Source: Ypsolopha sequella
Taxonomy: Eukaryota; Arthropoda; Insecta; Lepidoptera; Ypsolophidae
DNA length: 64,000 nt
Reading direction: 5' to 3'
NCBI GenBank assembly: GCA_934047225.1
Contig: OW203992.1
Span: 14,063,501-14,127,500, forward strand
Each line of letters begins with the position of its first letter. Within the stretch, counting starts at the first letter, position 1. Shown piece by piece: positions 10,662-20,400 of the stretch. Below the pieces are notes generated by a model that made no database searches, was not told where the DNA came from, and saw nothing but the letters and a program-made list of their open reading frames with translations. The position numbers and the translations under genes are program-made.

Positions 10662-10712
10662 CTGCATATCGGCATCATCGTCATCACTGGCAGTACAGCG
10701 AGTCAGGTATTT
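10662..10712 (-). CDS. 51-nt exon of unidentified minus gene
   Basis: Seventeen codons, KYLTRCTASDDDDADMQ, between a TTTACAAG acceptor and a GTACTT donor, phase 0 at both ends. It joins in phase to the exon at 10019-10197 downstream and to the exon at 11487-11610 upstream. The acidic run suggests a linker. Too short alone; support comes from phase and order. Confidence 0.4.
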
Positions 10713-10829
10713 CTTGTAAATCATTTAATATATATTTTTTGACTTATTTGTCTTTTATTTAAATATTATTATATATAAACACATGACACTGTTTAGTCAG
10801 TTTTGTTAGAGAGCCATCTGCCGCAGCAG

Positions 10830-11190
10830 CCACACGCGCCGTGACAGGTCATCCACACCCACGCAACTCAGGGTTCGTTGGGATGCTACAGGCTTTAGAT
10901 AGAAGACTAACCAAACGGCTCCTAAGGCTATACAGGAGAAGCCTTAGAAAGATCACAGGAATATTAATAGGTAAGACACTGTTCATTATACAAACACTAC
11001 CACACAATTGGTATTACAGATAGTCCCCTGTGCAGGGCCTGCATGGAACCAGAAGAAGCAGTGAGAAATACGCTCTTAGAATGCAATTAAATCACCAGCA
11101 TCAGAAGACAAAGAATCGGAACACCGGAAAGTTTAGAGGCCACCCTAAGGAAACTAAAGAGGCTGGTGTGGGGGCAGCTGGGGTGGCTTG
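10830..11190 (+). pseudogene. LINE ORF2 C-terminal fragment
   Basis: In two plus-strand frames: first LTKRLLRLYRRSLRKITGILIGK, then after a frame change CRACMEPEEAVRNTLLECN, stop, and RRQRIGTPESLEATLRKLKR. The C-x2-C...C pattern is the zinc-finger-like tail found after the RNase H domain of I/R1-type LINEs. Dead fragment lying in an intron of the unidentified minus gene. Confidence 0.5.
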
Positions 11191-11486
11191 AGTGAGGGCC
11201 CACGCACAATGGTCTCACTACTAAGTGCAGAAACCCTAACTACTATAGGCTTTATTATTGACATCAGCATCAGTAGAAGTAATTAACTAAAACTCAATAA
11301 CTATTGTGTCAAAATTGTACAATAAAATTCATTGGTGAAAGAGATTAGTAAAACTTTGCTTGCGTGTTTGATTTACCTGCCTACTTACTTACTTAATAAA
11401 TTACTACCTTACATTTTTTTGAGAAAAGCACTACATAGCATCGGCGAAAAGAAATTACCTCATTTAATGAAATCGTAATAATGTAC
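11191..11486. other. Intron sequence, nothing recognised
   Basis: AT-rich intron sequence of the unidentified minus gene between the LINE fragment and the exon at 11487-11610. Confidence 0.35.
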
Positions 11487-11610
11487 CAAATACATTTTGT
11501 GGATATCTTGTCCAACAGCTCGTCGCGCCAAAACCACACACGCCTTGGCGTCCTGCACCGTCATCCTCAGGTTACTCTGCTGCTCCATGGACCATTGTTG
11601 AATCATTCTT
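11487..11610 (-). CDS. Exon of unidentified minus gene
   Basis: Follows AATTATTTCAG on the minus strand and reads (R)MIQQWSMEQQSNLRMTVQDAKA then CVVLARRAVGQDIHKMYL, 41 codons with helical, coiled-coil-like character and normal codon use. It ends at a weak GTACAT donor in phase 0 with the next exon. Upstream exons are not found; the palindrome and LINE at 11.8-17.0 kb lie where they should be. The gene may have been truncated by those insertions. The plus-strand ORF here is a shadow. Confidence 0.5.
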
Positions 11611-11785
11611 CTGAAATAATTGAGAACAAACAAACAAATAAAGTAAGTCTAAAATACTCTAAAAGCAAGCACTCCCACGATGACGCGAACTCGTGCAAGT
11701 GGTTAAAACGAACGAGGCACCGTTTTAGTCTATGATCGAATGCTGCTGATTGTGATTGGCTGGTGGAATTCTGACATGTTGAATG

Positions 11786-12108
11786 ACCGCCATATTGGCT
11801 TCGTAATATTGGCTGTACATTATCACCCTGTACAATATCGGTACGAGCCGATAATACGCGACCCGATAATGTACAGCCAATATTACGCGACCCGAGCTTA
11901 CGATCCATGTACACGTAATATCAGGGTGTGCATTATCGGGTCGCGTATTATCGGCTCGTACTGATATTGTACGGGGTGATAATGTACAGCCAATATTGCA
12001 CACCCCGATATTACGTGTACATGGATCATAAGCTCGGGTCGCGTATTATTGGCTGTACATTATTGGGTCGCGTATTATCATGGCTGTACAATATTGGTTC
12101 CCGGCTCA
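11786..12108. repeat. Large modular imperfect palindrome at LINE 3' end
   Basis: About 320 bp built from recurring words (TACAGCCAATATT, ACGCGACCCGATAATG, CCATGTACACGTAATATC, GGCTCGTAC) in both orientations. The best-matched arms are about 11890-11930 and 11998-12042, and outer words pair again out to about 11790 and 12105. It starts exactly where LINE ORF2 homology stops. Open frames on both strands across it are by-products of symmetry. Confidence 0.85.
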
Positions 12109-15100
12109 AATCAGCGTTTTCCTCATCGCAGTAAGTGCATTTGGAGTCTTCAACCAGTTTAAGTCTGAATAGGTGAGTACGGGTTTGGCAATGACCGAAT
12201 CGCATTCTGTTTAGAGTCGTGACATATTTTCTGGAATTCACTGCCTTGTTTCTGTGGTACCAAGGTTGGGCGGGCGGGTTTTTTTGGATCTCAGCGTACC
12301 ATTTCCCTTTTGCTTTGCTTACTTCTTTCCAATAATTAACCCATAATGATTTCAGGTTCTCTGTCAATTGAGTGTGGAAGTCAGTAAATGGTATCTTAAG
12401 GTCCATGGAGTGGTCTTCATCGCAAGGATTTTTAGCTGTTTTATCAGCGATTTCGTTTCCGGTGATACCCTTATGAGAAGGTACCCACATGAGACTTATA
12501 CTCTTACCACTAATTTTTAAATTATATATTACATTTCTTATGCTATAGATCAAATAATTGAGGTTATATTGAAATGGGTTACTTTCTAATGCCAATAATA
12601 CACTTAAAGAGTCAGAAAAGATCATGACATTGGAATGGTCAATATTTTCAGTATGTACAAGTGCTTGGTAGATCGCATAACTTTCAGCTGTAAATATACT
12701 GCAATTCTTATCAATCTTAAAACATTTAGTTAGCTTTTGTTGGGGGTCATAAAAAGCTGAAGTTACACTATCATCCGACTTTGAACCATCAGTATACAGT
12801 GAATATAATTGGTTTTCTGATAAGAATTCCAGTAAATCATTTTGGTTTTGGATAGTGTTCTTATGTACAGTGATATTATTAATTAGTATGTTAAAATGAT
12901 CAGCCTTATAAATTGGCCAAATGTAATTTTTATACATATTTACAGTTATTGATTTGAGGTGAATTATAATTCTTAATAGTTCAGGCACATGACCAGATAA
13001 TAGTTGTGTGCTATTTATATATGAACCCAAGTTGTTTGTTAATATATTCTGTTGTGGAATTATTCTATCTAAAACACATCTATATTCTGAGGATAATAAT
13101 TTAAGACAAAATCTCTCAGCTATCTGCAAGCGTCTGAAATGTAGAGGAGGAATGCAAGTCTCACACTGCATGGCGTTTATTGGTGTTGAACACATGGCAC
13201 CTGTTATAATTCTTAAAGCTTTATTCTGTATGATTTCTAATTTGCGTAGCAGTGAGAGATTTGCATTCATATACGCCAGTGAACTATAATCAAAGTGACT
13301 ACGTACTATACTCTTATACAGCATTGATAAAATTTTTGGATCAGAACCCCAATGTACCCCAGCCAATGACCGTAGTATATTCAGGCCTTTTGAAGCATTT
13401 TGTATAATGTGGTTTACATGGTCATGAAATGACAATTTTTTGTCCAGCCAAACACCTAAAAATTTCTTTTCATGTAGCCATGGCAAAGGTTTTCCATCAT
13501 ATTTTAAAGAATATTTGTCTTCATCATTATATTTCTTAGAAAATATCATTGCACCACTTTTGTCAGCATTGATATTAAGTTTAAGTTTATTAGAATAGTA
13601 GTTGTGAACCTGTACAAGCGCATTGTTCAGATTATTTACAGCTACATTTACATTTGTATTTACAATATATATTAACAAGTCATCTGCAAATTGCAGAAAT
13701 TTTATGTCTTTTCCGGTCAAATACTTATTGATTTGACAAGTGTATAAGTTATAAAGTAAGGGAGAGATAGTAGCACCCTGCATTGTACCTTTATATACAA
13801 ATCTAGGGCCATGTATGATGTCATTGTATTTGAGATACATGCTTCTTTCATACAAAAAGTTAAATACCCATTTACAGACTTTACCCGGTATTTTCAGATC
13901 ACTCAAAATCTCAGTGAGGACAGTTGGATTGACATTGTCAAAAGCACCTTGCACATCCAAAAAGGCACAAATTGTTGAAGAATGACTGAAAAAAGAATTC
14001 TTTATGTCTGAGACGAGTGATGTGAAGTTTTCTGTCGCACACCTCCCTTTGCGAAAACCAAATTGTTGCTCAGGTAATAAGTTATTTGATTCTATATACC
14101 AATCTAGTCGGACTTTCAACATGTATTCAAAAATCTTACCTACACATGATGATAATGATATAGGTCTGTAGGAATTGTAGTCATTGACAGGTTTATCTTG
14201 TTTTAGGATAGGAATAACACATTGAGTTTTCCAACTGGTTGGTATCGTTTGGGTGTCCCATAGTAAATTAAAGATCTGTAAAAGGGTTTTTTGTGCATCT
14301 GGGTGGAGATTTCTGATCAGTTTATACGAGATGTCATCAAGGCCAGGAGTAGTATCTTTCCTAGATTTAATTGCTCCTAGAAATTCCTGCCAAGTGAATG
14401 ATTCAGAAAGAAAACGGCTCCTTATACTTCCGGGTTTATTAAAAAAATGTTCTAATAATATTTTATCTGTTTCTTTTTCAGGTGGGGACGTTGGTGCATA
14501 TTTGTCCAAGAAGGCTGGTATCCAATCATCATTTTTGGAAGATTTAAATGCAGCCACTCGTTTAAATTTTCTAATATAATTCCATATAGTACTGACTGGT
14601 GTGTATCTATTAAACGATTCACATAGCTTTACCCATCCACTTTTCTTTTTTTCCGAAAGAAGACGTTTTTTCATTGCATCAATTCGTTTATATGCTATAT
14701 AATTTTCAAGACTTGAATCTGATTTAAATAGATTTAGAGCATCTTTACTTTTTTTAACAGCTTCTAAGCAATCACTGTCCCACCAAGGAACAGGTTTTTT
14801 TCTATAAATATTTTTAGCTAGAGATGGTTTTGTTTTTGGGATACATATGTCTTTGATTTTAGAAAGGGATTCACAGAAAAGTTCATAAGTATTTAGTGGA
14901 TTTTCAAAGTTAATGGTGAAATTTTTAAAAGTTTTTTCTGATTCAGATTTAAATAACGACCAATCAGCTTTATTATAGCAGTAGCGTTCAGATGGCGTCC
15001 CAGTCTCGTACTTTTGTATCGAAGTCTGTATGTCTATAATAGTGGGAAAATGATAACTTCCCATACAGTCATCGTGTACTTTCCATTGACACAATGGAGC

Positions 15101-15688
15101 AACAGATGGACTAATACAACTTATGTCTATAGCTGAAGGATTGTGATTATGCCTCCCCACTGTTGTTGGAGAGCCAGTGTTTAATATGCATAGATCTATT
15201 TCATCCAATAAGTTAAACACATCAGTACCTCTCGATTTTGTTGTCTGACAGCCAAACGCAACATGATGTGCATTTAGGTCACCCGACAATAATGTAGGTT
15301 TGGGTAGACTATTTATTATTTGTCTTAGTTTTCTGCATTTAAATCGACCATGTCCAGGAGGAGCATAAACACATAAAATGGACAGATTACCAACATCGGT
15401 AGACAAAGTTATTGCAACAGACTGTAAATATTCATAAAATGGTGTTTGGACAACAGAAAATTTCAAAGAGTCTTTTATCAGGATTGCTACACCATGAAGA
15501 CCTTTACTACCATTTTGATTGATTAAATTATAACCTGAAATGTAAAAAGTGCTGTTTTCTTTCAACCTTGTTTCATTGAGTAAACAAATGTCTATGTCAT
15601 TTTTATGCAAAAATTGTATGAGGAGTGGTTTTTTTCGTATAACACTTTCGATATTGAATTGTGCAACTCTAATATATAACTTATCCAT
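12026..15688 (-). CDS. LINE ORF2: endonuclease, reverse transcriptase, RNase H
   Basis: 1220 codons without a stop. Residues about 1-220 are an AP-like endonuclease (FNIESV, LLNETRLKE, LSGDLNAHH, IDISCIS). The middle is a reverse transcriptase (NSYRPISLSSCVGKIFEYML, LPEQQFGFRKG, AFLDVQGAFDNV, FADDLLIYI with the catalytic DD). The C-terminal part is RNase H (LYTDGSKSDD, FTAESYAIYQAL, IFSDSLSVLLAL, WVPSHKGITGNEIAD; D-E-D-D residues present), then CTYCDEEN, the first half of a zinc motif. RNase H places it in an I/Loa/R1-like group; the exact clade is not decided. The ATG overlaps the ORF1 stop by 8 nt (ATGGATAA). The last 29 or so codons are not LINE but palindrome, so the 3' end is lost. The enzyme copies its own RNA into nicked chromosomal DNA. 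Confidence 0.95.
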   Translation of the reverse strand: MDKLYIRVAQFNIESVIRKKPLLIQFLHKNDIDICLLNETRLKENSTFYISGYNLINQNGSKGLHGVAILIKDSLKFSVVQTPFYEYLQSVAITLSTDVGNLSILCVYAPPGHGRFKCRKLRQIINSLPKPTLLSGDLNAHHVAFGCQTTKSRGTDVFNLLDEIDLCILNTGSPTTVGRHNHNPSAIDISCISPSVAPLCQWKVHDDCMGSYHFPTIIDIQTSIQKYETGTPSERYCYNKADWSLFKSESEKTFKNFTINFENPLNTYELFCESLSKIKDICIPKTKPSLAKNIYRKKPVPWWDSDCLEAVKKSKDALNLFKSDSSLENYIAYKRIDAMKKRLLSEKKKSGWVKLCESFNRYTPVSTIWNYIRKFKRVAAFKSSKNDDWIPAFLDKYAPTSPPEKETDKILLEHFFNKPGSIRSRFLSESFTWQEFLGAIKSRKDTTPGLDDISYKLIRNLHPDAQKTLLQIFNLLWDTQTIPTSWKTQCVIPILKQDKPVNDYNSYRPISLSSCVGKIFEYMLKVRLDWYIESNNLLPEQQFGFRKGRCATENFTSLVSDIKNSFFSHSSTICAFLDVQGAFDNVNPTVLTEILSDLKIPGKVCKWVFNFLYERSMYLKYNDIIHGPRFVYKGTMQGATISPLLYNLYTCQINKYLTGKDIKFLQFADDLLIYIVNTNVNVAVNNLNNALVQVHNYYSNKLKLNINADKSGAMIFSKKYNDEDKYSLKYDGKPLPWLHEKKFLGVWLDKKLSFHDHVNHIIQNASKGLNILRSLAGVHWGSDPKILSMLYKSIVRSHFDYSSLAYMNANLSLLRKLEIIQNKALRIITGAMCSTPINAMQCETCIPPLHFRRLQIAERFCLKLLSSEYRCVLDRIIPQQNILTNNLGSYINSTQLLSGHVPELLRIIIHLKSITVNMYKNYIWPIYKADHFNILINNITVHKNTIQNQNDLLEFLSENQLYSLYTDGSKSDDSVTSAFYDPQQKLTKCFKIDKNCSIFTAESYAIYQALVHTENIDHSNVMIFSDSLSVLLALESNPFQYNLNYLIYSIRNVIYNLKISGKSISLMWVPSHKGITGNEIADKTAKNPCDEDHSMDLKIPFTDFHTQLTENLKSLWVNYWKEVSKAKGKWYAEIQKNPPAQPWYHRNKAVNSRKYVTTLNRMRFGHCQTRTHLFRLKLVEDSKCTYCDEENADLSREPILYSHDNTRPNNVQPIIRDPSL

Positions 15689-17080
15689 TTTTTAAAGTAT
15701 CTGATAAAATTTCTTTTATCACCGATAAAGTGATTGGTCTATTGCTATTTCCAATTGTGACCAGTGCTGCAACCAATCCCTGCAGAATTGTTTCATTTTC
15801 CAGAATTTTTGTAACGAAATCATCTTTTTGTTCATTTTCCTTAGTAGATATTTTTTCCTTTGCTATTGTATTTTCTTTTATTTTCATGTCATTTTTTTTG
15901 GGTACTACTTTCGACACTGTTTTTTGTATATTTTTCTGTGAATTATTTTCTAGTGGTGTGTGGACATTTTTTAGTGGTGGAAAGTCTTTTTTATAATTTT
16001 TTAATAAATTTTCAGGTTTTGGGCTGGCCAAAGCATGGGCATAGTTATTTTTGTTTCGTTTTTCTTGGATTTTGGTAATTTTTATAGGGCAATCCCTCGA
16101 GACGGCTAAATGGGCTCCTCCAGAATTAATACATTTTACAGTCGCTTCTTTTGAGCAACAGGTGAAATGATGCTCTCCTGCACAAATGGAACATGTTTGT
16201 AATGATTTACAATATTTAGCACCATGATTAAACTTAAAGCATTTGAAGCATTGCATCAGCGGTGCATTATATTCAAATACTTTAAATCGGAAAATGTCCA
16301 GGTATACTGAGTCTGGTAATACATTGCTTAGAAAGGTTACACTAACAGAGCCATATGGCACTATGGCTCCATTTACCTTCCTTGTAAAACGCCTTACTCC
16401 GACAATCTCATAGTCCGATGTCAATTTTTTAAAAAGTTCCTCATTACTAATATTAGTCGGGACAAATCTCAATACGCCTATCACTTCTACCTGTGAGGCA
16501 GGTATATAAGCCCTCATGTAGTATTTGTTCAAAAAGTCATTGTTCACTAAAAAGTTGTTGGCATTGTTGCACTGCGAAAATGTTACACCAATTTTTTTCG
16601 CTGTAATTCTTCTCACTTCCTTGACTCCCTTGATATCATTTTTGAAGAGGCTAGTTGTCATCAAAGGATTCTTGTTTCCCAACTTTTCATCATCCTTGGT
16701 ACTTTCAACAAAGACTGTATACTCCGTACTCACCTGGTTTTCCGGGAAAATTCTAGTATAACCGGGTTTTAAATATGGTTTATAAATTATTGAGTCCTCG
16801 GTATTGTCTAAGAGAATCACTCTTTTATCAACGCTGTTGTCTTCTCGCCCCCTTTTTAGGCATGGGGGAGATGAGTCACTTATTTTTCCAGGGGCCTCAG
16901 CCCCCGGAGGGTCTTTCATTTTAACCACTTATTTATGCTATTTATAAGATTTTTACACTATTTACAAGAAGAAACAAGTTGTTTTTCATATCAAAATTAC
17001 TATTTGAAAAAGCTCTTTGAAAATTCCCGCCTATTACTTCAAAAGCCCGCCAAAAAGTCCCAGCTCGACTACTCACCTCT
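12109..17080 (-). mobile_element. LINE retrotransposon, both ORFs intact, 3' end missing
   Basis: Spans ORF1 and ORF2 plus a short 5' leader; the 5' boundary near 17080 is a guess from the change to sequence ahead of KATNB1. No poly(A) or other 3' tail is seen: homology stops within the zinc motif at about 12109, where the palindromic block begins. No target-site duplication was identified. Confidence 0.8.
15681..16928 (-). CDS. LINE ORF1, gag-like RNA-binding protein
   Basis: 415 codons, intact. After a basic, proline-containing N-terminus the C-terminal half has CCHC knuckles: CFKCFKFNHGAKYC and CSICAGEHHFTCC, then a third motif with serine where cysteine is expected (KCINSGGAHLAVSRDC). 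Lysine-rich tail after about residue 290. ORF1 proteins of LINEs bind element RNA and form the transposition particle. ORF2 starts inside its last codons, implying reinitiation or stop-start coupling. Intact reading frames in both ORFs suggest a young insertion. Its start codon lies about 550 bp from the KATNB1 start, in divergent orientation. Confidence 0.93.
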   Translation of the reverse strand: MVKMKDPPGAEAPGKISDSSPPCLKRGREDNSVDKRVILLDNTEDSIIYKPYLKPGYTRIFPENQVSTEYTVFVESTKDDEKLGNKNPLMTTSLFKNDIKGVKEVRRITAKKIGVTFSQCNNANNFLVNNDFLNKYYMRAYIPASQVEVIGVLRFVPTNISNEELFKKLTSDYEIVGVRRFTRKVNGAIVPYGSVSVTFLSNVLPDSVYLDIFRFKVFEYNAPLMQCFKCFKFNHGAKYCKSLQTCSICAGEHHFTCCSKEATVKCINSGGAHLAVSRDCPIKITKIQEKRNKNNYAHALASPKPENLLKNYKKDFPPLKNVHTPLENNSQKNIQKTVSKVVPKKNDMKIKENTIAKEKISTKENEQKDDFVTKILENETILQGLVAALVTIGNSNRPITLSVIKEILSDTLKNG

Positions 17081-17482
17081 AGTGTTGCCAGGACACGGAA
17101 ACACTTTAGTTCCGAAATAATTAATTTCTACTCTTTTATGTCGCACTGTACATATGCTTTTAGAGCTCAGACATGGCTGTATGGGCTAAGTTCCCTTTGT
17201 CTTCCTGCTTAGTGGGGAAAAAAAACAGTCATAAAATAAATGTCACTTTTTGTTTTCATTTCGATTTAGGATTTTCCCATATTTTTATGATGAAACCGAA
17301 AAAAATTAAGTGTACCCTGCAATTGAACTTCTAAAATAAAGCGAAAATCTAATACATTCAAGGAGAGTTAAATGCTATCACTTTGTCACCTTCCAGCTTA
17401 ATTCAAATTCAAAATATCAGAAACACAAGGTTAAATTTCCGTACAAGGAATTCCAGGGAGAGTATGTATCAATAAATGAACC
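17081..17482 (+). promoter_or_regulatory. KATNB1 upstream region
   Basis: About 400 bp between the LINE 5' end and the KATNB1 start codon. It must contain the KATNB1 5' UTR and at least its proximal promoter unless an upstream noncoding exon exists. I see no clear TATA box or CpG-rich block. If the LINE 5' end is correct, the element's internal promoter would fire away from KATNB1. Confidence 0.35.
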
Positions 17483-20400
17483 ATGGAAAGTTTAAGAAGA
17501 TCATGGAAACTTCGTAAGTACTGTTAGCATAGTTCCTCATTGTTCTGGGTATTTGTTTAAGTTACCTTTCTAAAGTGAAACATTACCATTACAGAAGAGT
17601 TTGTGGCCCACAAGGCAAATGTCAACTGTCTGGCCATGGGACACAAGTCAAACCAGGTTTTAGCCACTGGAGGCGATGATAAGAAAGTTAACCTTTGGGC
17701 TATAGGAAGACAAAGTTGTTTAATGGTTTGTATTGCTTTGCTTTGGCCGAGAGGCACACTTGCCCTTTATAGAAGATCCTTGTTACAGTCTACTATAGTT
17801 CGCGTCAAACTTAAAGGTGGCTGAGTGAAGTTAGCTCTTGCTAGACATAAAGAGAAATAGACGACAGAGAGAGATAAACAGAGACACAGACAAAAATCAG
17901 AGCCGCCTTTAAGTTACCTTTATACTAACTACCGCTCAAGGTTACTGTAAAAAATACTACTAAATAAAGAGTTCTCCCGCTGGACTGACAATCAGAAGGA
18001 CGTTGCGGGTGGTGGCTGGATGAGGATTACTGAGGACCGCCAAGAGTGGCGTAATGTTGGGGAGCCCTATGTCCAGCAGTAGACGAATACGGGCTGATGA
18101 ATGGATGGATGAAAGAGTCCTATTCATTAAGAAGATTAAAGATCTATTTGTGTAACTGAAAAGTGCAATGTGATGACAGAAGTCTGAATCAACTGTTACA
18201 AAGATAAAGTGTTTATTTAGGAGAAATTATGTTGCATGATTTATATAAAAACTCAGTAATACTCACAAAACTTGGATCCTTAACTGGATTTAGATTTTTT
18301 TTTTTAAATGTTTTTTTTTCTAACAGAGTTTAAGTGGCCACACAACACCTGTGGAATGTGTGTGCTTTGGTCATTCGGAAGACTTGGTTTGTGCTGGCTC
18401 CCAGACTGGGGCTTTGAAAATTTGGGATTTAGAAGCTGCTAAACTACTCAGAACATTTACTGGTCATAAAGGTGCTATAAAATGTATGGACTTTCATCCT
18501 TATGGTGACTTACTCATCACTGGTTCATGTGATAGTCAAATTAAACTGTGGGACACAAGAAAAAGAGGATGTATCATGACATATTCAAGTCACCGTTTAG
18601 CTGTGAATAGCCTGCAGTTCAGCCCTGATGGACAGTGGATTGCATCTGCTTGTGAGGATGGTGAGTAATGTCATATGTCTGATATGAAAAACTTTATGTC
18701 AAATAAAACAACAGAATGATTTCTAATTTTGAATTGATTGTATAAATGAAGTTTTTCATAATTTACAAATAGCCTTAATTTCAACATTTTAGTTCTTTTT
18801 CTTTGCCATGTCTCATTTATTTGTGGTTAGATCTCCTAATTTTCATAGGACATGCAGTCTGTACTGTTGTCTGTTGATTCAACTGGACTGATTTCAACCA
18901 AGTCCTTGCTTTGTTATTATTTTCTTAATTATATATTATTCTGTTTATTTCAATATGTAAGTTTTTATTACTTTTTCATAGTAATTGACAATATTGACAT
19001 AATATAGATCCCAAGGTAGATTTTGAATCTATCTCAATAGATGTTTAAAAATGTCATCACTGAGCTCTAATAATACACAATATTACTACAAGTCAGTGGT
19101 GGTCATGCAAAAAGGGACCTAAAAGAGTTGGCAAATTAGGGTTTTCAGAAATAAGTTTTTAAATTTGTTTTCCTCTGTATAATTTTATCTCTTCAGGTCC
19201 CTTTTCGCATGACTACTAACATATATTAAAACAAGTTTATCTTGAATAAATAATGTCAATCTTTAAACATTTAAAACAGAAAATAATTAATCTTTTAAAA
19301 TATTTGACATATTTACCATATATGATTACTTAATGCGCTCAACATATCATATCAAATAACCCTCTTAATTGTCATTATCGCTGAAACAATAGTTCCGGTC
19401 CAGATCGTGGCTCACATTCATCTTGCAGAATAAGAAACCAAATTATTATAAACAAAATTTGTTTAGGTATAGTCAAAGTGTGGGATGTACGAGTGGGCAA
19501 GGTCCTGCAAGAGTTTCGGGAGCACACGAGTGGGGTGACCTGCGTCAAGTTCCATCCGCACGAGTTCCTGCTGGCCAGCTGTGGGGCCGACCGGACAGTC
19601 AACTTCTGGGATATGGAGAAGTTCCAGCTAGTCTCAAAGTTTGAAAAAGAAAATAGTTCTATTAGGTAAGTGACTAAAAGTATAGAAAATTAAATGACTT
19701 ACTATTTATTATTTCTTTTGTTTATTTATTAGCATTAAGGCAATAAAAAAATGATTACTCGATATATTTCGACCCTCAATATGGGGCAGTCATCAGTCGA
19801 ATAAATAAAGTTATCATAGTTGATCATTTTGCATGGAAATCTTTGGTGTAATAAAACACTAGAACTCGTCCACAAAACACCAAGTACAAGTGTAAATATT
19901 ATTAGTCATTTTTATTTTATACTTACCACTTGCTGAACAACTTGTGTTTTACTTCAACACTGTGGGGTAAATCTGCATTCCTAAATGGGGCATTGGGATG
20001 TAATCAAATGGGCGGAGGTAGTCATGTAACATTTAAATATGTTATATACATATGTAACCTATTAGTATGTAATATATAGGGTGGGATTTGATCGGCCGCC
20101 TGGATTCGTGCTGGGAGCTTGGTTGGTGATCAGTGAACCATTTCATTTCATTTATTTATTCACAAGCAATATACATCGCATTTGAATTTCATACATAATA
20201 AAACAAACATAACACTAATAACTTATTTCTACAATAATATACATTTATGTTAATGTCAATTATAATATGTTAAAAAATTTATAATTATGTCAAAATAAAA
20301 ATACAACAAAAAAAAAAAAATATATATATATATATATATATCATTTGTCACAATTCATCAATTTTGTACAGATTCCTCTCCAAACAAAAACCTTGTTCCT

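Noticed and set aside
11603..12134. Several overlapping ORFs on both strands across the palindrome
   Set aside because: They arise from the symmetric repeat words; same residues recur in each frame.
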